Assembly: GCA_033398695.1 (NCBI GenBank)
Contig: JAWKAU010000216.1
Span: 1-64,000, forward strand
Source: Orobanche coerulescens
Taxonomy: Eukaryota; Streptophyta; Magnoliopsida; Lamiales; Orobanchaceae
Direction of reading: 5' to 3'
Length of the DNA: 64,000 nucleotides
Shown here piece after piece: positions 11,060 through 22,366 of this stretch (the first letter of the stretch is position 1; every line of letters begins with the position of its first letter). The notes under the pieces were generated by a model. That model worked only from the letters and a program-made list of their open reading frames with translations, had not been told where the DNA came from and did no database searches. Position numbers and translations under genes: made by a program.

Positions 11060-11600
11060 TCATCCTCCCATGCTAGACTCTTCAGAAGGAGACATGAGGT
11101 TTCGGGACATTCTCCCGTCACTAGCTCTGCTCTCTCTCAGGGCGGCATTCTTTGCCAATTCGGAAACTGTCTCACAGTGTTTCTCCCGATGACCTTCACA
11201 CCCACACCGGTAACAAGTCAAGAGTGGAGAGGGACAATTTGCACGAACATGTCCCCTCGATTCTGATTGAAACATCTTCTCTTCTTACCGCGAGTCACCG
11301 ATGCTGGTTTGGGATTTCCAGCGTTCACTCCCGACCGCGAAGATGACGCTTTCGAACAACGTAAGGGCTTGGGAGCCTTAGTCTCCTCACCGCCCACAAA
11401 TTTTCCCGATACCCTCGGTCTCTTTGCTTCGCTCGTGGGCTCGATTACTGAGGAGATTTCATAGGATATCGTTTGATCTCGATACTCCATCACTGTAGCA
11501 TGGATAGTTGTCGTACGAACCACCTTGTCGTTTCCACTTCCGTCATCACACTTACGTCCGCCAAGGCTCGACATACTAATACAGATAGTACCATTCAGCA
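11060..11600 (-). pseudogene. Gag C-terminal remnant in element 3 interior
   Basis: Two overlapping minus-strand frames together resemble the tail of a chromovirus Gag: a basic Ser/Pro/Lys-rich linker and then two zinc knuckles. The second knuckle (about 11174-11215) keeps all ligands of CX2CX4HX4C. The first (near 11260-11300) has Gln at its second Cys position, and a frameshift falls inside it. No capsid region or protease follows. Probably a leftover of an ancestral full-length element. Confidence 0.65.
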
Positions 11601-11659
11601 TTATCAAATAATCGATCGTAAAGATACCACCCTTATCAACGCAAGGTTTAGTTAACATC

Positions 11660-12654
11660 TATAGAATAACCGTAATATCGTAAAGCATAAAGTTTTATGA
11701 AGTCAAGTTCGAGTTCCTCGACGAGGACGATCATTATATGTATGCACTTAATGAAAACAAATTTTTGAAAAAGGGGCTAGTCACGTTGCGCCCAAGACTT
11801 GTAAACACTGTCTTTTATTTCGGAAGAGGAAGTTTACATAATGACTCTAAAAATTATTTTCGAGTGATGAATAAAAGAGAAAAAAAAAGGATATCGAAAA
11901 TTAATTCGTAACTAATTTGAAATATTTCGAAAATATTGAGTCTCAAATATCAAAATTTTGAAAATCTTTCCTCTTCTCCAAAAATGTTTATTCGAAAGAA
12001 TTCTCCACCGAGATACGTGACCATTTAACATGACGGTATTAAATCATGGCTTTACACAATGTTAGAAAATTTCACAGCATTGCTTTAAAATATTCGAGAT
12101 ACTACGGTAGTGGGCCCGTGCAGAACCCACCGTGCAAAATTCCAAAAAAATGATCTAAATGCCAAAAGGCCGAAGTCGGTAACATTCTCAAATACTCACA
12201 AAAGTCATTTATGAAATATCAAATACCGTCATAAGAATACTATCAAAATATGCAAGACCAAAATATCAAAACTCGGTTTGCAAGATAACAAAAACCATCT
12301 TAAAATACTCATGCGGTGGATAACATTATCATTCGTAAATTCATTCTAATAAAGTACCGAAACAGATAAACATGCTCGACTTCCGAAGCATACTACGTAA
12401 CTATTTATGCTCGGACCGCATGCGCATGTTATATCCTATAACGATAATATCACCAACAAGTTCCAATTCCTAGTTCACATTAAGCATATTAGCACAATGT
12501 AATCAAATACGTATATAAGGGGACTTACGATCGGGAGGCTTACCATCACGGATTGCCGGAAGATGATGTCGGAACCACGATACTAATCACGACTCTGATG
12601 CGCGCGACTTACACAAGACATGGACTTGACCCAACGGCCTAGGTTTTTCGCAAA
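11660..12654. other. Element 3 interior, 5' part: untranslated leader, no gene seen
   Basis: About 1 kb of AT-rich DNA lies between the primer-binding site and the gag remnant. No ORF with a recognisable domain is visible. It contains AATATTTGAG-like segments resembling parts of the LTRs of this group. Confidence 0.5.
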
Positions 12655-12671
12655 CCTAAGCTCTGATACCA
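12655..12671 (-). promoter_or_regulatory. Element 3 primer-binding site
   Basis: The minus strand reads TGGTATCAGAGCTTAGG, four bases inside the 5' LTR. Its first 12 bases match the plant initiator tRNA-Met complement exactly. Confidence 0.88.
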
Positions 12672-12675
12672 TAAA

Positions 12676-15600
12676 TGTAACACCCCCAGAATACGACCGG
12701 GAATGTCACACGCCGTAGACCCTTATCACAAGGATCTACCAGGCTAAACTCCAAAAGACTACTCAACGATTGACCGACCGGGGTCAAAATTTAATACAAA
12801 GCAGACCGACAAGGTCATAAACCAATTCATAAACTAACGACATTCATGCAACAATGACAACAATAAACTTGAACACAGAAAAGAATGACAACTCAATTTA
12901 AAAATTGATAACTACACCCATGCAAGGGTGAATACTCAAACGACAAAGAAATACCGACCGAAATGAAACAAAAGAAAAGACTCTGACTCTGGTGTGATTA
13001 GCATCGTCGTCTTCCATCTCCTCCCAAGCCAATCCCGTGACTGCTCCCGAGCTGCCAAAAACCTAAGCGCATAACAGGCACCCACCCCGAAAACTCGGGG
13101 TTAGCAAACTGAATTTTGCTAGTGCAAGTACATAATATACAAGATATACGAACAATAACAACACAAAATTCAACCATCGTGAAGCTTTAACACAAACCAT
13201 ACATTCCCACAGTCAGCACAGAATATCACTCGCATACACAAGGTGAAAGGTAATCACATAGTCATATTCTCCTTACGGAAAATAACATTCATGAAACTTT
13301 AAACGAGCCCAAGGAGTCAGGAAGATTCCTTTTGTAAAAAGGAAAAGTATTTTGATAAGATAGTTTGCAAACATTATTATTGACTCGGGCCGTCTAGGGG
13401 TTTTTAAAATCGAATGGGAATACTATTGGAAATAATTTCAAAAGCTCTCGGGTCCTTGACCCAACATATGGAAAACGATTACACGAAAACCAAGTCAATT
13501 TATTCGGGGTTCTCGACCCAATTTATAGAACACCAACACAAACGAAATTATTACAACATCTCACCGGGTTCTAAACCCAATCCAAATAACATCATCACGA
13601 ATTCAATCATCTCAATATTCCACAGGGTCCTCGACCCAATACACAGAATGGCACCACAATACAATCAAAGGCACAATCTCTCATTCGACATATCCTGCTC
13701 AAGACCCCCGATTAATTAACCCTCGGAGATTTCGTCAAACCTCCTTGGTTAATTAACCCTGATACCCACGCTTTAAAAACAATTTGAAACAAGCTTTCAA
13801 AAACAAGAATCGCGTACCAAATCAAGACAAACATTTGAAAGTGAGTTGAAAGAATTGAGATACGAATATCGTTCGGTAACGGGGTCTTAGCTATCACTCA
13901 AATATCCGTAACCAATAAGCCTGCCAGGCGCCTCCCTTGCACACCTGTGTACCGGCGTTCACTTCCATCATGTTGGCCGCTCCTTGAACATGTCACCGCA
14001 CCGGCGTCACTCCCGCAAGAGCCGCCCCTTGCACGCACATTAGGTGACATCGACGTTCACCACCCATATGGAGCCGCACATTGCAGCATACACCAGGCCG
14101 GAGTGCACGCCCCGCCCTCAGAGGTTCCCGGATACGACGTTTCTCACAACACGTATCCACATTATCACAAACATCCAGCACATGAACAAATGTCACAACA
14201 ATTTTCAACTCGGTACATCAAGTCACACAATTTCTCCGCCAGTCCATAACCACACAAGTAGACAGGAACACGCACGTTATTAATCAACTCAATCACAATA
14301 AGCGTTCAAGCATAACCAATCAATACCGCACATAGATATATATATATATATATATAACCTTACTATATTATATGAATGACTATAGTTCATCCCTCAATCC
14401 AAGTTGAGTACGTCAACTAGTGTTAGCATTCATCACTCGTCGATCACCGACATAAGCATGTATATCAATATACGTATATATATACTTATTTTTAACATAT
14501 AAATATATATATAATACATATATATACACATACATATACATATATATATATATATATACATCCGTATAAACTCATACACTTCAACAACAATGATTTCACG
14601 CAGTTACAATTCGTATATCGAGGTACTTGCCTTGGTAATACGACGCAAAGGAGACGATGAAGGAATAGGTTTAGGTCCGAACAATCCCCTCAAATCCGGC
14701 CCTAACACAATAATGATATACAATCAATCTCACATCATGAACACGAAGAAATTCCTCCTAGTTCTACCCGTTGGGACAATTCATCGGACACCAAGAGTGC
14801 ATAAGGAAATGAAATCGGTCAATGGTAGAACAACGGGATTTCATCCCAATCAAAAACAAGAAAACCAAGGGTCACGAGTATACTATCAAATCTAACAACA
14901 ACATCGGTTAATTCGGATTAAAACACAAGATCACCACCAAACCCTCCCCAAACATCATAGTAGGGTTAAAGGGGTTCTTACCTCTTGAAGATTCAAGCCC
15001 TATAATCCGAAGAACACGTGCTAGATCCACAATCCGAGCTACACGATCGAAGGAAGATGAAGAAAAACACACAATTAAAAAGGGTAGATGGAGAAGAAAT
15101 CCCCCTCTCAACCCTCTCTCTCTCGCGCACGGTTGGAGAAAAAGAGCAAATGAGCGAATCTCGCATGAAACGCCCGACCGCATCGTGTGCCGCGGCTCGA
15201 TAAAGCGTGCCGCGGCACGCCAAAAATTGCGCCCGGTGGTGGCCGACCGCGTTGTGCCGCGGCTCATTCGGAGTGTGCCACGGCTCGGACTCGGCATGTG
15301 CCGCGGATCACGGATCTTGCCGGCACGCGGTATGAGAGGTTTCAACCGGCAAAGTGCCACACGGTGTGCCGCGGCCGGACAAGTGTGCGGCATCGACTCG
15401 GCTGTGTGCCGCGGCTCACAAACCTTGTGCCGCGGCACACGCATACCGCTTGGCCAACAACTGGGTAATGTGTGCGCCGCGGCGCACAATCCTTGTGCCG
15501 CGGCCGACACCCCCCTCGGGTCCCAAAAATGACGAAAAATGATCCGGAAAGAGAGTAAAAGCAATAGGAATCGATATTTGGGCAACAATAACATGAAATG

Positions 15601-16003
15601 GAAGTACGGAACCCCAAAAAGATCTGAGGTGCACAACCAAAGTCGAACAAGGGACAAATTCCTTAAACTTCTAGGAAATTACACAAACGGCCCAAACATC
15701 CGAAAATCACGATACCACATCGGATTAACAATCCGAAACTCACAACATGCTCCACTCAATCATACGAACTCAGGGAAGTAAGAAAATGACGAAATCGAAC
15801 GAGTTTAACGAGAGACAAATTCACATGAGACAAAACATAACACAAGATGAAATAACGTAAAAACATCATCGAGACCCGTCTAAGCGGAGAAACTCCAAGA
15901 ACAAAATAGGTTCAGAATTCCAAAACTTCGACAAGCGAGTTGTCGAAACGGACCTCCGCCGGAAAAATGAAAATTACCGGAAATCGAATTTGCGGATATT
16001 ACA
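12676..16003 (-). repeat. Element 3 5' LTR
   Basis: Partner of 7036-10360. It carries the same blocks: hairpin pair at 13085-13121, GGGTC-n-GACCC repeats at about 13450-13640, TA-rich zone at 14335-14560 and GTGCCGCGGCAC array at 15186-15508. Compared with the left copy it lacks about 12 bp around the TATA-like site (near 15170). Most other differences are small indels in the GC-rich parts. Confidence 0.92.
15186..15508 (-). repeat. Palindrome array GTGCCGCGGCAC in element 3 LTR (right)
   Basis: About a dozen copies lie in the same order as in 9556-9872, with several 1-3-bp indels between the two arrays. This is the promoter-side (5') LTR of element 3. Confidence 0.85.
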
Positions 16004-16008
16004 ACATT

Positions 16009-16044
16009 CTCCCCCTCTAAAAAGAAGTTTCATCCCGAAACTTA
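16009..16044 (-). promoter_or_regulatory. Element 1 polypurine tract with GTTTCG hairpin
   Basis: Minus strand: GTTTCGGGATGAAAC, then CTTCTTTTTAGAGGGGGAG, then the LTR end, which element 3 has separated from it. The ACATT target duplication of element 3 sits at its outer edge. Confidence 0.8.
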
Positions 16045-17419
16045 AGAAATAAATAGCTCGGGGTATTCCACCCGCATCTTCTCCTCCGTCTCCCAAGTCG
16101 CCTCCTCGACTCCATGTCTCGACCATTGCACTTTAACTAGCTAGTGGAATGGTCTTATGCCGAAGTTGTTTCTCGCAACGCTCAAGGATCTTCACGGGTT
16201 TCTCCGGAAAGGTAATATCCTCGGCTACGTCAATCTCACTGTAGTCGATAATGTGGCTCGGATCCGGCATGTACTTTCTCAGCTGAGACACATGAAAAAC
16301 ACTATGGACGTGACTCAAACCTGGAGGCAACGCCAAACGATAAGCTAAATCTCCAACTCTATCCAAAATCTCGAAAGGTCCGATATACCTCGGACTAAGT
16401 TTCCCTTTTTTCCCGAAGCGGAAAACTCCACTGGTCGGCGACACCTTGAGCAAGACATGATCCCCCACTTCAAACTCCAAGGGTCGACGACGAGTATCAG
16501 CATAAGATTTCTGACGACTCAGGGTAGTCAGCAATCGGTCCCGGATAATAGAAATCTTTTCCTTAGTCTCCATCAACATATCCGGTTCCGTTCCAATTAG
16601 CTCGGAAGCCTCTTCCCAACACAATGGAGACCTACATCGCCTACCGTAAAGTGCCTCGAAGGGTGCCATTTTGATCGACGCATGCCAACTATTATTGTAA
16701 GCAAACTCGATCAACGGCAAGTGAAGCTCCCAATCATTACTCCAGTCTAAGGCACAAGCCCGCAACATATCTTCCAATGTTTGAATCGTCCTCTCTGTCT
16801 GACCGTCCGACTGAGGATGAAAGGAAGTGCTCAATCTCAACTCAGTACCCAAAGCCTGATGAACGGCCTGCCAAAAATGCGATATGAAATGGCCATCTCG
16901 ATCAGAAATAATGGTCTTGGGGGCACTGTGTAACCTCACGATCTCAGCAATAAAGGTTCGAGCCAGTCTATCCGGTCCCCAAGTATCCTTAATACCCAAG
17001 AAGTGTGCAGACTTGGTTAACCGATCAACAATTACCCAAATCATATTCATTCCGGCCCGAGTTCTCGGCATGCCAGTGATGAAATCCATAGAGATGTCTT
17101 CGCACTTCCACTCGGGAATGGGAAGCGGTTTCAACAGCCCCGCTGGTCGTTGATGTTCGATCTTCACTTGTTGACACATCAAGCACCGTAGTACAAACTC
17201 TGTAACATCCTTCTTCATGTTGTTCCACCAAAAATTGCGCTTCAAATCTTTGTACATCTTACTCGTCCCGGGGTGGTTTGAGTAAGGCGTAGCATGAGCT
17301 TCTCGGAGAATTCTCTGCCTCAACTCTAAATCGTTCAGAACACAAAGCCTGCCCTGAAATCTCAGAATATTATCCTCGTGAACCATAAAGCCAGGAGCTT
17401 TTCCTTTAATTACATCTTC
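16020..17419 (-). pseudogene. Integrase and chromodomain of element 1 (frameshifted)
   Basis: From 17386 downward the frame has the HHCC zinc-binding region with its CLMC block, the catalytic core with Asp in DISMDF, Asp in SDRDG and Glu in DGQTE (the DD-E triad appears intact), the GPY-like C-terminal domain, and the start of a chromodomain. A 4-bp CTAG duplication at about 16137-16144 shifts the frame. The rest of the chromodomain (ATWETEE, YPELF) continues in another frame to about 16030. A stop near 17417 separates it from RNase H. The chromodomain is thought to direct integration to heterochromatin in this group. Confidence 0.88.
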
Positions 17420-17926
17420 CTACAGTTGAGAAATCATCGGGTCACTCCACTGCTTCCCTTTGATATCATAAACCAAGGACGAAGTAATTTCGAGAGTACA
17501 CAACTGTCCCTGTACTCGTTGAAGCCAAACTTCTATCCCTTGCTCAATTAAATCATGACGAATTTTCGTCTGAGATGTAAGAACCTCGAGCATTTGAACA
17601 GATGCCGATTTGTGGCTCAAAGCATCCGCAACGACATTGGCTTTTCCGGGGTGGTAAAGAATTTCCAAATCATAATCCTTTATCAACTCTAACCAACGTC
17701 TCTGTCTCATATTCAGCTCCTTCTGACTGAAAATATACTTCAGACTCTTGTGATCAGTATAAATCCGACATGGTGAACCATACAAATAATGCCGCCAAAT
17801 CTTGAGTGCGAAGACAATTGCGGCTAACTCTAAATCGTGAATAGGATAATTCATCTCATAAGGCTTTAATTTTCGTGACGCAAAAGCTATCGTCTTATCA
17901 TGCTGCATAAGTACACAGCCCAGGCC
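17420..17926 (-). pseudogene. RNase H region of element 1
   Basis: The reading frame holds the RNase H segment typical of Ty3/gypsy pol ([35 protein letters not shown]). It is cut off from RT by a TAA near 17924 that follows the conserved YSDASG block, and from integrase by a TAG near 17417. Both are single-codon stops in otherwise open sequence, so decay looks limited. Confidence 0.88.
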
Positions 17927-19471
17927 TTAACCCGAAGCGTCACTATAAACTGCAAAGCCCTCGCTACCATGTGGTAAAGTTAAAATCGGCACTGAAGTCA
18001 ATCGTCTCTTCAGTTCATCGAAGCTCTGTTGTCTCTCATCCATCCAAACAAACTTTTCGGTCTTCTGGAGTAGTTTCGTAAGCGGCCGAGCGAGTTTCGA
18101 GAACCCCTCGACAAACTGACGGTAATACCCAGCAAGGCCCAAAAAGCTATGAACTTCCTTAACATTTTTAGGCGGTGCCCAATCCAGCACTGCCTCAATC
18201 TTCTGCGGGTCTACACGAACCCCTTCGGCCGAAATCACATGGCCGAGAAACATAACTTCATCCAACCAAAACTCACATTTCGAGAATTTCGCATAGAGGT
18301 GCTCGGTTCTCAAAATGTCTAATATCAAATGCAAGTGTCGGGCATGTTCCTCCTTATCTCGAGAATAGATCAAGATGTCGTCAATAAAGACGACTACACA
18401 CCTGTCGAGGTACTCGATGAATATCTTATTCATTAACTGCATGAATACTGCCGGTGCATTAGTCAACCCAAAAGGCATAACTACAAATTCATAATGCCCA
18501 TATCTCGTCCGAAATTCCGTCTTCGGAACATCGGACTCCCTCACCCCGAGTTGATAATACCCGGATCTTAAATCAATCTTTGAGAAAACTGCAGCCCCAT
18601 GCAATTGATCAAACAAATCGTCTATACGAGGTAAAGGATACTTGTTCTTGATGGTTACTTTGTTCAGCTCACGGTAGTCGATGCACAAACGTAGTGAACC
18701 ATCCTTCTTCCTTACGAAAAGAACAGGCGCGCTCCAAGGCGAAGCGCTCGGTCTGATGTACCCTTTTTCCAGAAGTTCTTCCAATTGATTTTTCAATTCT
18801 TGCATCTCGGAAGGTGCCATTCGGTAAGGTGCTTTAGAAATCGGAGCCGCATCTGGCTCTAAGTCCACGGTAAATTCTATCTCCCGATCTGGCGGTAATC
18901 CCGGGAGGTCATTCGGAAAAACATCGGGATACTCACTAACAACCGGAATAGAAGAGAACTCGACTTTGTTTCCTTCCATTTTCAAGGCGTAACACCAATA
19001 GCCCGTACAACCCTTATTCAAAAGTTTTACGGCCTTCATGGCACTGATAAGTAACTTGGATAGTCCCGACTTACGCCCCAAAAATGAGTACTCATATCCG
19101 TCTTTAGTCATCATGGTGATAACCTTGGTACGGTAGTTCATAATCGCTTGATGACTATCAAGCCAATCCTCGCCGAGGATCACGTCCTCGCCTTCCATAT
19201 CAACTACAATCATATTCGATAACCATTCCATACCGTATATAATCACCGGAAAATCTCTAATCTCCCGGTTCCCCACAATTCTATCCCCGCTAGGCAGTTT
19301 CACAATGAAGGGATCGCAAGCAGTCAAACAAGTTATATTCAAACGGCGTACACACTCCAAAGAAATAAAAGAATGTGTAGCACCCGTATCAAAAAGTACA
19401 CGGACTGGATGAGATAAAATATTAATGGTACCTGAAGCCACCGCTGCGTCGGGTTCGTCTGTTCGACGCAT
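17927..19471 (-). pseudogene. Protease-reverse transcriptase of element 1 (514 codons open)
   Basis: The N-terminal part contains the retropepsin motif [10 protein letters not shown] (about residues 29-38) and the ILGEDWL flap region. RT follows with [10 protein letters not shown], the LCIDYRELN block, MPFGLTNAP and the catalytic FIDDIL (aspartates present). It then runs into the connection domain with FLGLAGYYR. The frame is open to the YSDASG block of RNase H. Upstream, Gag is mostly missing, so this ORF now begins near the protease. Confidence 0.9.
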
Positions 19472-19472
19472 T

Positions 19473-19934
19473 TCATAAACCTATGGTTGTACCAAACCGA
19501 CGCTTGAGTTTCCCCCTCCAGCATTCGAAAATCTTTTCTAATTCTGCTAGCCAATCTTCCCATCCTAACGGGTCTGTGGCACCACCAAATTGTGGAGGGT
19601 GCATACGGATTACGTTCTGAAGCAAGGCATCCGTGTTCGGATTCAGGTTATTCAGCTGAACGGTTTGGGCTAAGATGGTCATCTGGGTAGCCAATTGTTG
19701 AAGTACATTCGCAACCCCAACGTCCGCGCTGTTCCCCTGGCCATTCGACTGCTCGTGCTGACTTTCGGTGTCAGGATGTACCGAGTTCGACAAACTGGGG
19801 TTGGTCGACCCCGCAACAGAACTGATGGAAACGGCCGCGCCACGACCTCTCCCACGTCCACGGCCACTACCACGGCCACGGCCCCTACCAGCTGACATAC
19901 TGAAGAACACACAAGTCACGTAAGCACAATTCAA
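19473..19934 (-). pseudogene. Gag N-terminal remnant of element 1 (capsid and zinc knuckle deleted)
   Basis: It starts with an RGRGRG-rich N-terminus (about residues 13-35) and continues to the PPQFGG-DPLGWEDWL block that precedes the capsid domain. After LEKIFE the sequence jumps to what is normally the segment just before protease, and the frame is lost. Compared with element 6 nearly 1 kb is missing, including the whole Gag core and CCHC knuckles. This alone would make element 1 dependent on Gag from elsewhere. Confidence 0.82.
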
Positions 19935-20121
19935 TCACACGTCATCAAAGTGACCGATTCTCAAGAATACCAATAAAAAGAAGCAAAATGAATAAGGAAA
20001 CACCAGAAGAGTAAGAGGTCTTACAAGTACCGGTCGCACTGTGATGATGGCAGAGTAGTGATACTGTGGACAAATGACGACTCAATCGACCCAAAAGACC
20101 GACAGCCTAGGTATCCATAGA

Positions 20122-20138
20122 CCTAAGCTCCGATACCA
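20122..20138 (-). promoter_or_regulatory. Element 1 primer-binding site
   Basis: Minus strand TGGTATCGGAGCTTAGG, four bases inside the 5' LTR; one mismatch to the initiator tRNA-Met complement in its first 12 bases. Confidence 0.85.
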
Positions 20139-20142
20139 TATT

Positions 20143-22156
20143 CTTAACACCCCCAAGTTATTCAGGGAATATTACAGCGCCGTAAGCCCCACCGTGGGAC
20201 CCACAAGGCTAAACATACGCAGAATTATAAATTTTGACTGAGAAGGTCTACATACAATGGAAGGAAGGACAATACAAAGGGTATTCAAAACATAACCAAT
20301 GTATCCAAAGACGTCACAACATAAATCAATACCTCGGCAAACACAGGCCGGAATATCAAGAAAATGGAAAACAATACTCGAGTATTCAATAACCATTCCA
20401 GTACAACAACACTGAATGGAAAACTCAAAACATAACCGGAGGAAAGATACAGTATCACTCTTGCCCACCATCTTCATGCCGACCCGATACCTGCCTGTCC
20501 GCTCTCCTGGAACCTGAAATACATAAAAAGTATTTCCCCCATAAAGGGGTTAGCCGTCGAATAGCTAGTGCAAGTATATCAAGTATGAAACACAATACTT
20601 CTCGACAATAAAGTAAATGTAACCGTCAATTCATCAATTCAAGACTAGTATTCCGGAATAACTAAATCTCATAGCATCGCATCAATACACATATGAATAC
20701 CGTGGAACCGCACCAGAGGCTACGGAACCCTCAGGGGACCTGTCGGCCCGCCCCAGAGTGGTTCGTTCATATCATCCGTGGAATCGCACCAAGAGGCTAC
20801 GAAACCCTCAGGGGACCCTTCGGCCGGCCCCAGAATGGATATAAATAATCATGCCATTAATATTTCTTACTTTCAAAGTCGAGAACGTACAATCATAATT
20901 ATATACATGCCTTTGAAACATCGAGAAATCGAATGGAAAAAGGGTATGAGTTCGGTAGGTCCAAGAACGCGCTTCCGGCACCTAAACGATTTGCAAGGAA
21001 TATGATAATCAATTATCCATATTCAAACTACACGAACAAACTCCCGAAACCCATCTACGATACATGAAAATACACGGATAAACAACTAGAGGTTGGAAAA
21101 TCGTCCAAACTCTCACAAGTCCGAAAACGGCAGAATCCAATCCATAAAATCGTAGGAAAAGCATGCATACGGTATAGATACATCATAATCTCAAGGTTCT
21201 CAAGCTTCAAAATGGATAAATCGGACGAATCTACGAAAAACTTCAAAATTCCCAAAAAGTAGGGTTCTAAGGATTTTTAGCTTGATTCGGACGATAAGAT
21301 GGATTAGATGTTGTGAAATCCTTGTTCTCCAACCAAATATGTTGTTGTTAGAAGTAAGACCGCTTCCAATCGCCCAAAATCGTCTTTCTCAAGCTATTCT
21401 CGTCGAAAAGGAGTGAAGAAGATGAAAAATGACGAAATGGAAGTCAACTGTCATATATATATCTGCCCAGTCTAGCGCACGCTATGCCTCCTTCATTAGC
21501 GTGCGCTAGCGAAGTCACCGAGTATTCTAGTGGCTTCTGCCGGCCCCGTTAGCATGCGCTAGTCGTCTATCTCTAGCGTGCGCTAGCCCAAAATGTGGCA
21601 TCCAGTACTGGAGTCCAGAACCTACTGTCTCTGCCCTGCTCAAACCTTAGCGTGCGCTACCGCTATGGCTTAGCGTGTGTTATGCAACAGCTTTAGCGTG
21701 CGCTAGCCGAAGCCTAGCGTACGCTACCTGATAGTCCAGAAAACCTTGCAACCTCACTGCCTCTGCCAACCAGCTCGTTAGCGTGCGCTACGGACGGATG
21801 TTAGCGTGCGCTACTAACCACGAATAGCGCGCGCTAACGAACTCCTAGCATGCGTTAATCTGCCAGTCCAGAGAGCAGTCCGCATTACTGGTTCTGACCT
21901 GACTAGTCCCTTAGCGCACGCTACGGATCAAAGCTAGCGTGCGCTAATCCAGCAGATTTAGCGTGCGTTATCCTAGGCCTAGCGTGCGCTATATCTCTGG
22001 CCCAGAACACTTCCGCAAGGTCTAAACAACACGATCGAGACCCAAACAAGATACGAAACTCAAAAACAATATCATCAACATCTCCATGCGTTTATAGAGC
22101 GACAACATAAGAGAAACGGCAAGGTCAAACAGTCAATAAAAAGTACGGGTATTACA
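20143..22156 (-). repeat. Element 1 5' LTR
   Basis: Uninterrupted 2014-bp partner of the left LTR. It contains the hairpin pair (20538-20568), TATA-like run (21454-21462) and palindrome array (21472-21993), and ends GGGTATTACA. It preserves the empty integration site of element 2 (CCTAGCGTGCGCTATA). The terminal TG is replaced by CT. Confidence 0.9.
21472..21993 (-). repeat. Palindrome array TAGCGYRCGCTA in element 1 5' LTR
   Basis: About 16 copies lie at the same positions as in the left LTR, with individual copies differing by point mutations (for example TAGCATGCGCTA). The array abuts the TATA-like run at 21454-21462. Confidence 0.85.
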
Positions 22157-22206
22157 CCCGAGGGGTATGTTCGACAGTCGGAGATATTTCTTTGAGATCC
22201 ATTATT

Positions 22207-22366
22207 GTTGATCATTTGGAGTTTACCTTGTTGAGGGTATTCTCGGTTATTCTTGATCCTTTGTTGATCGTTTGGAGTTTACCTTGTTGAGGGTATTCTC
22301 AGTTATTGTTGATCCTTTGTTGATCATGTCAGATTTTATCATATTGATGGTATTCTCGGTTATCGT
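22207..22366. repeat. 57-bp minisatellite in element A LTR
   Basis: About three to four units contain TTGATCnTTTGGAG...GGGTATTCTCGGTTAT, starting at 22207, 22264 and 22320, with a diverged unit after that. The same set is in the 3' LTR at about 36160-36365. Confidence 0.8.

Larger units (their letters stand above)
7036..16003 (-). mobile_element. Element 3: non-autonomous long-LTR retrotransposon (LARD-like)
   Basis: LTRs of 3325 bp (7036-10360) and 3328 bp (12676-16003) surround a 2315-bp interior that carries only a gag C-terminal remnant. Ends are TGTAACACCCCC and GGATATTACA. The 5-bp duplication ACATT flanks it (7031-7035 and 16004-16008), overlapping the end of the element 1 LTR. Primer-binding site and PPT are present on the minus strand. 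It has no protease, RT or integrase and would need proteins in trans. Confidence 0.93.
800..22156 (-). mobile_element. Element 1: Ty3/gypsy chromovirus (Tekay/Del-like), degenerate, with two nested insertions
   Basis: Two LTRs of about 2.0 kb (800-7033 minus its insertion, and 20143-22156) enclose a short interior (16009-20142) that encodes gag remnant, protease, RT, RNase H, integrase and chromodomain on the minus strand. The 5-bp duplication CCCGA flanks it at 795-799 and 22157-22161. The right-hand LTR is the 5' LTR. Element 2 lies in the left LTR. Element 3 lies at the LTR/polypurine-tract boundary, duplicating ACATT. The first two bases of the 5' LTR read CT instead of TG. Clade is inferred from the integrase-chromodomain order and pol motifs. 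Confidence 0.92.

Noticed and set aside
14908..15657. 249-codon minus-strand ORF across the element 3 LTR
   Set aside because: It reads through the palindrome array; the other LTR has only shorter broken versions, as expected of a chance frame.
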